Below, piece after piece: positions 6,061-7,682 of a stretch of 7,682 nucleotides of DNA. The position numbers and the translations under genes are program-made. The first letter of the stretch is position 1. Each line of letters opens with the position of its first letter. Location of the stretch: positions 1-7,682 of the forward strand of contig JAFGQJ010000040.1 in assembly GCA_016935715.1 (NCBI GenBank), given 5' to 3'. The stretch comes from Spirochaetales bacterium. Lineage in GTDB: Bacteria; Spirochaetota; Spirochaetia; SZUA-6; DRHE01. The notes below the pieces were generated by a model that worked only from the letters and a program-made list of their open reading frames with translations, was not told the origin of the DNA and searched no databases.

Positions 6061-7485
6061 TTAGCAGATTGTATTTGTGTATTCAATCGGCTCTATGATC
6101 TGCACGCCGAGCCAGCTCATGCATTCCCTGAGCTCATCCACGAGATCGCCTTTCACCAGGCAGTGGTGGTGAGGGATGCCCCGGGTCAGGATCGTCTGTA
6201 CCAGCGCCCAGAAGGGGAGCTCACGATGATCGTACCTCAGATTTCCCAGCCAGCCCCTCGTTCCGTCGAAGCCGGGCCCCAATTCATCCTCCAGCATCTC
6301 TCCGCTGATCAGCAGGCACTTCGTCCCGTCATCCATCAGCCGGAACACGGTGTACTGTCCCGCTGCAAACACCATGTCGTATACGGTCCCCACCTTCTCG
6401 TCGTCCCCGCAGGTGATGCGCGATCCCGGCTTGAAGTGGGTGGTGAGCTGTACCGTGCCCTTTTTTCCGCAGCTGACCGGGGCATTGCCACAGTGCCAGT
6501 ATTGAATCGCCCCCTTCTCCGGATTCGTATGGGTAAAATCCGCGATCATGGGACTGCTTCCCGCCAGTGCGCGCAGGATGTACATGCTCAAGGCGCCTTC
6601 GATATCCCCTTCGCAGGCGGCGACGATCCCATGGTCGGTCAGCCGCCCGTACACCGAGCACGGCATCACCCCGAGCTCCATTCTGAAGCGGGGCCAACAG
6701 CTGATTGCCAGACACCGGTAGTCTCGATCCCGTGCGAATCGATCGATGGTCTCGTAGAGGATCGCGTTCTGTTCCAGTTTGTCCTTCACGTCCGCTGAGA
6801 CGGCGTCCACCTCGGCTTCCATCTCCCCGGCAATCCTCTTGACAGCATCACCGACTCCGGCTCGTTCAACCGCATCCCGCAATTCAGAGAAATCGAGCTC
6901 GTCCACCTGTATGCCGAATCTGCCTTCCAGCTTTCTCCTGTCCGCGTACACATTGAGAAAGCCGGGGGCGATGCCGCCGACGATGGCCGCTTTCATTCCT
7001 TTCAGTTGTTTGATGAGCTTCAGCGCCTTGATCGTAAGCCTGAATCTGTCGATGAACTCCCTGTCCTGCCTGCTCCCGTAGAACCATTTGTACCGGATCG
7101 GCTCGTTTTTCAGGTAGGTTCGAATGATGCTGCAGAACATGTTCAAGCCGCAGAGGGAGTTGAGCTGGACGGCTCCCTCATCGGCCGGCTCGGGCAGGCC
7201 CCATATACCCAGAGGGAAACCCGCCTTGGCGATGACCTCCATGATTTTACCGGACGCTATCGAACAGAGCTGCACGAGCAGGAAATCTATGCTCTCCCGC
7301 CGGAACCTGTCTAAAACCACCCTCACCTCATCGAGATTGTCCAGGGCTTTCCCTGCCGAAACCACGGCAAAACCCAGCTCCTCACCCAGAGAAGCCGCAT
7401 CCTCGATGAATCGACTGTAGACGGCGTCCAGGTTCCCGGGAAAGGTCCGGTTCAAGATGCCGATGATGCCGACCCTGAAGTCCAT
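6061..7485 (-). CDS. L-fucose/L-arabinose isomerase-like sugar isomerase
   Basis: This predicted 474-residue cytoplasmic protein resembles the FucI/AraA fold of metal-dependent aldose-ketose isomerases. The N-terminal half (about 1-170) is a Rossmann-like region starting FRVGIIGILNRTFPGN, with a second such segment near KAAIVGGIAPGF (165-176). The C-terminal half holds the likely active site: Glu292 in ACEGD, Asp316 in IADFTHTN, a WHCGNAP motif at 330-336, and three His at 439-441 in GIPHHHC. E. coli FucI binds Mn2+ through Glu337, Asp361 and His528; the Glu-Asp spacing there is 24 residues, the same as 292 to 316 here, which supports the assignment. At 474 residues it is shorter than FucI (about 590) and close to AraA (about 500). 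ATG at 7485 is preferred over the upstream in-frame GTG at 7491, because that GTG overlaps the Shine-Dalgarno GGAGG. The substrate is unknown; it need not be fucose or arabinose. Confidence 0.8.
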   Translation of the reverse strand: MDFRVGIIGILNRTFPGNLDAVYSRFIEDAASLGEELGFAVVSAGKALDNLDEVRVVLDRFRRESIDFLLVQLCSIASGKIMEVIAKAGFPLGIWGLPEPADEGAVQLNSLCGLNMFCSIIRTYLKNEPIRYKWFYGSRQDREFIDRFRLTIKALKLIKQLKGMKAAIVGGIAPGFLNVYADRRKLEGRFGIQVDELDFSELRDAVERAGVGDAVKRIAGEMEAEVDAVSADVKDKLEQNAILYETIDRFARDRDYRCLAISCWPRFRMELGVMPCSVYGRLTDHGIVAACEGDIEGALSMYILRALAGSSPMIADFTHTNPEKGAIQYWHCGNAPVSCGKKGTVQLTTHFKPGSRITCGDDEKVGTVYDMVFAAGQYTVFRLMDDGTKCLLISGEMLEDELGPGFDGTRGWLGNLRYDHRELPFWALVQTILTRGIPHHHCLVKGDLVDELRECMSWLGVQIIEPIEYTNTIC

Positions 7486-7490
7486 GCACA

Positions 7491-7495
7491 CCTCC
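7491..7495 (-). promoter_or_regulatory. Ribosome binding site that fixes the isomerase start
   Basis: GGAGG lies five bases before ATG at 7485. An in-frame GTG two codons upstream (7489-7491) overlaps the last G of this motif and would have no room for its own binding site, so ATG is the better start. Confidence 0.7.
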
Positions 7496-7537
7496 GTATA
7501 TACCGCAGCTCGAGCAGCCCCATGGAGTCGGGCCGCC

Positions 7538-7682
7538 TCAGATCAGCGTCTCGAGCAGCTTCCTGGCCTTGACGATGTCGGCCTTCTGCTGCGGCCCGGT
7601 GATTTCGCGTTCGATCGTGACAGGCCCGTCGTAGCCCGAGGCTTTCAACTTCTCTATGAACAGAGGGACGTTCACCCTGCCC
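7538..7682 (-). CDS. Sugar phosphate isomerase/epimerase family protein, C-terminal fragment
   Basis: This is the last 47 codons of a gene that begins beyond the right edge; the first base in the window completes a split codon, and it ends in TGA at 7538-7540. The visible peptide has the typical tail of the xylose-isomerase-like TIM-barrel (AP endonuclease 2) superfamily: a helix (FIEKLKASGYDGP), a final beta strand with the charged motif TIERE, then a QQKADIVKARKLLETL helix that closes the barrel. In this family the Glu in that last strand is usually a divalent-metal ligand; that is family knowledge, not shown here. Members isomerise or epimerise sugars, keto sugars and inositol derivatives (IolE, IolI, MocC types), or act as dehydratases, so the reaction cannot be assigned from the tail alone. 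It lies upstream in transcription order, 52 bases before the isomerase-like gene, and probably shares its transcript. Confidence 0.75.
   Translation of the reverse strand, partial: GRVNVPLFIEKLKASGYDGPVTIEREITGPQQKADIVKARKLLETLI

Noticed and set aside
5980..6798. A 272-codon plus-strand frame opposite the isomerase-like gene.
   Set aside because: Antisense shadow; composition is not protein-like and the opposite strand holds the conserved isomerase motifs.
7492..7500. TATATA just before the isomerase ribosome binding site, considered as a -10 promoter element.
   Set aside because: It sits too close to the Shine-Dalgarno to leave a usable leader, and no matching -35 element is visible.
7506..7520. 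Palindrome GCTCGAGC in the gap before the isomerase gene, with a similar CTCGAG before the FAD gene, considered as a shared operator.
   Set aside because: The shared core is only six bases, it also occurs inside coding sequence nearby, and AraC-type regulators usually bind direct repeats rather than such palindromes.

Overview
The window is a tightly packed, single-direction gene cluster of seven genes, all on the minus strand. Both end genes are cut by the window edges. In transcription order (right to left) they are: the C-terminus of a sugar-phosphate isomerase/epimerase-type TIM-barrel protein; a FucI/AraA-like sugar isomerase; a YesM-type sensor histidine kinase; a YesN-type AraC-family response regulator; an FAD-dependent oxidoreductase of the FAD_oxidored type; a Gfo/Idh/MocA-family NAD(P)-dependent dehydrogenase; and the N-terminus of a DegT/DnrJ/EryC1/StrS-type PLP aminotransferase. 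Gaps between genes are only 23-93 bases, so there is no long non-coding stretch. I see no tRNA, rRNA, CRISPR array, insertion sequence or convincing terminator.

Organism: bacterial, with moderate to high GC and GGAGG-like ribosome binding sites. Paired YesM/YesN systems inside carbohydrate clusters are typical of Spirochaetota and of Bacillota such as Paenibacillus. I lean towards a free-living spirochaete, but the sequence alone does not settle it. GC is uneven: hand-counted 60-base lines give about 42-52% in the isomerase/kinase/regulator part and mostly about 70% in the FAD and Gfo/Idh genes.

How the genes may work together: the kinase senses an extracellular signal, probably through a Cache-like domain, and phosphorylates the AraC-type regulator, which would switch on the surrounding metabolic genes. 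Those genes encode an aldose/ketose isomerase, a likely epimerase, two redox enzymes that can oxidise a hydroxyl to a keto group, and an aminotransferase that could act on that keto group. Together they suggest handling of an unusual sugar, cyclitol or amino sugar. I do not recognise this as a known pathway, and the substrate cannot be read from the sequence. No transporter or glycosidase lies inside the window.
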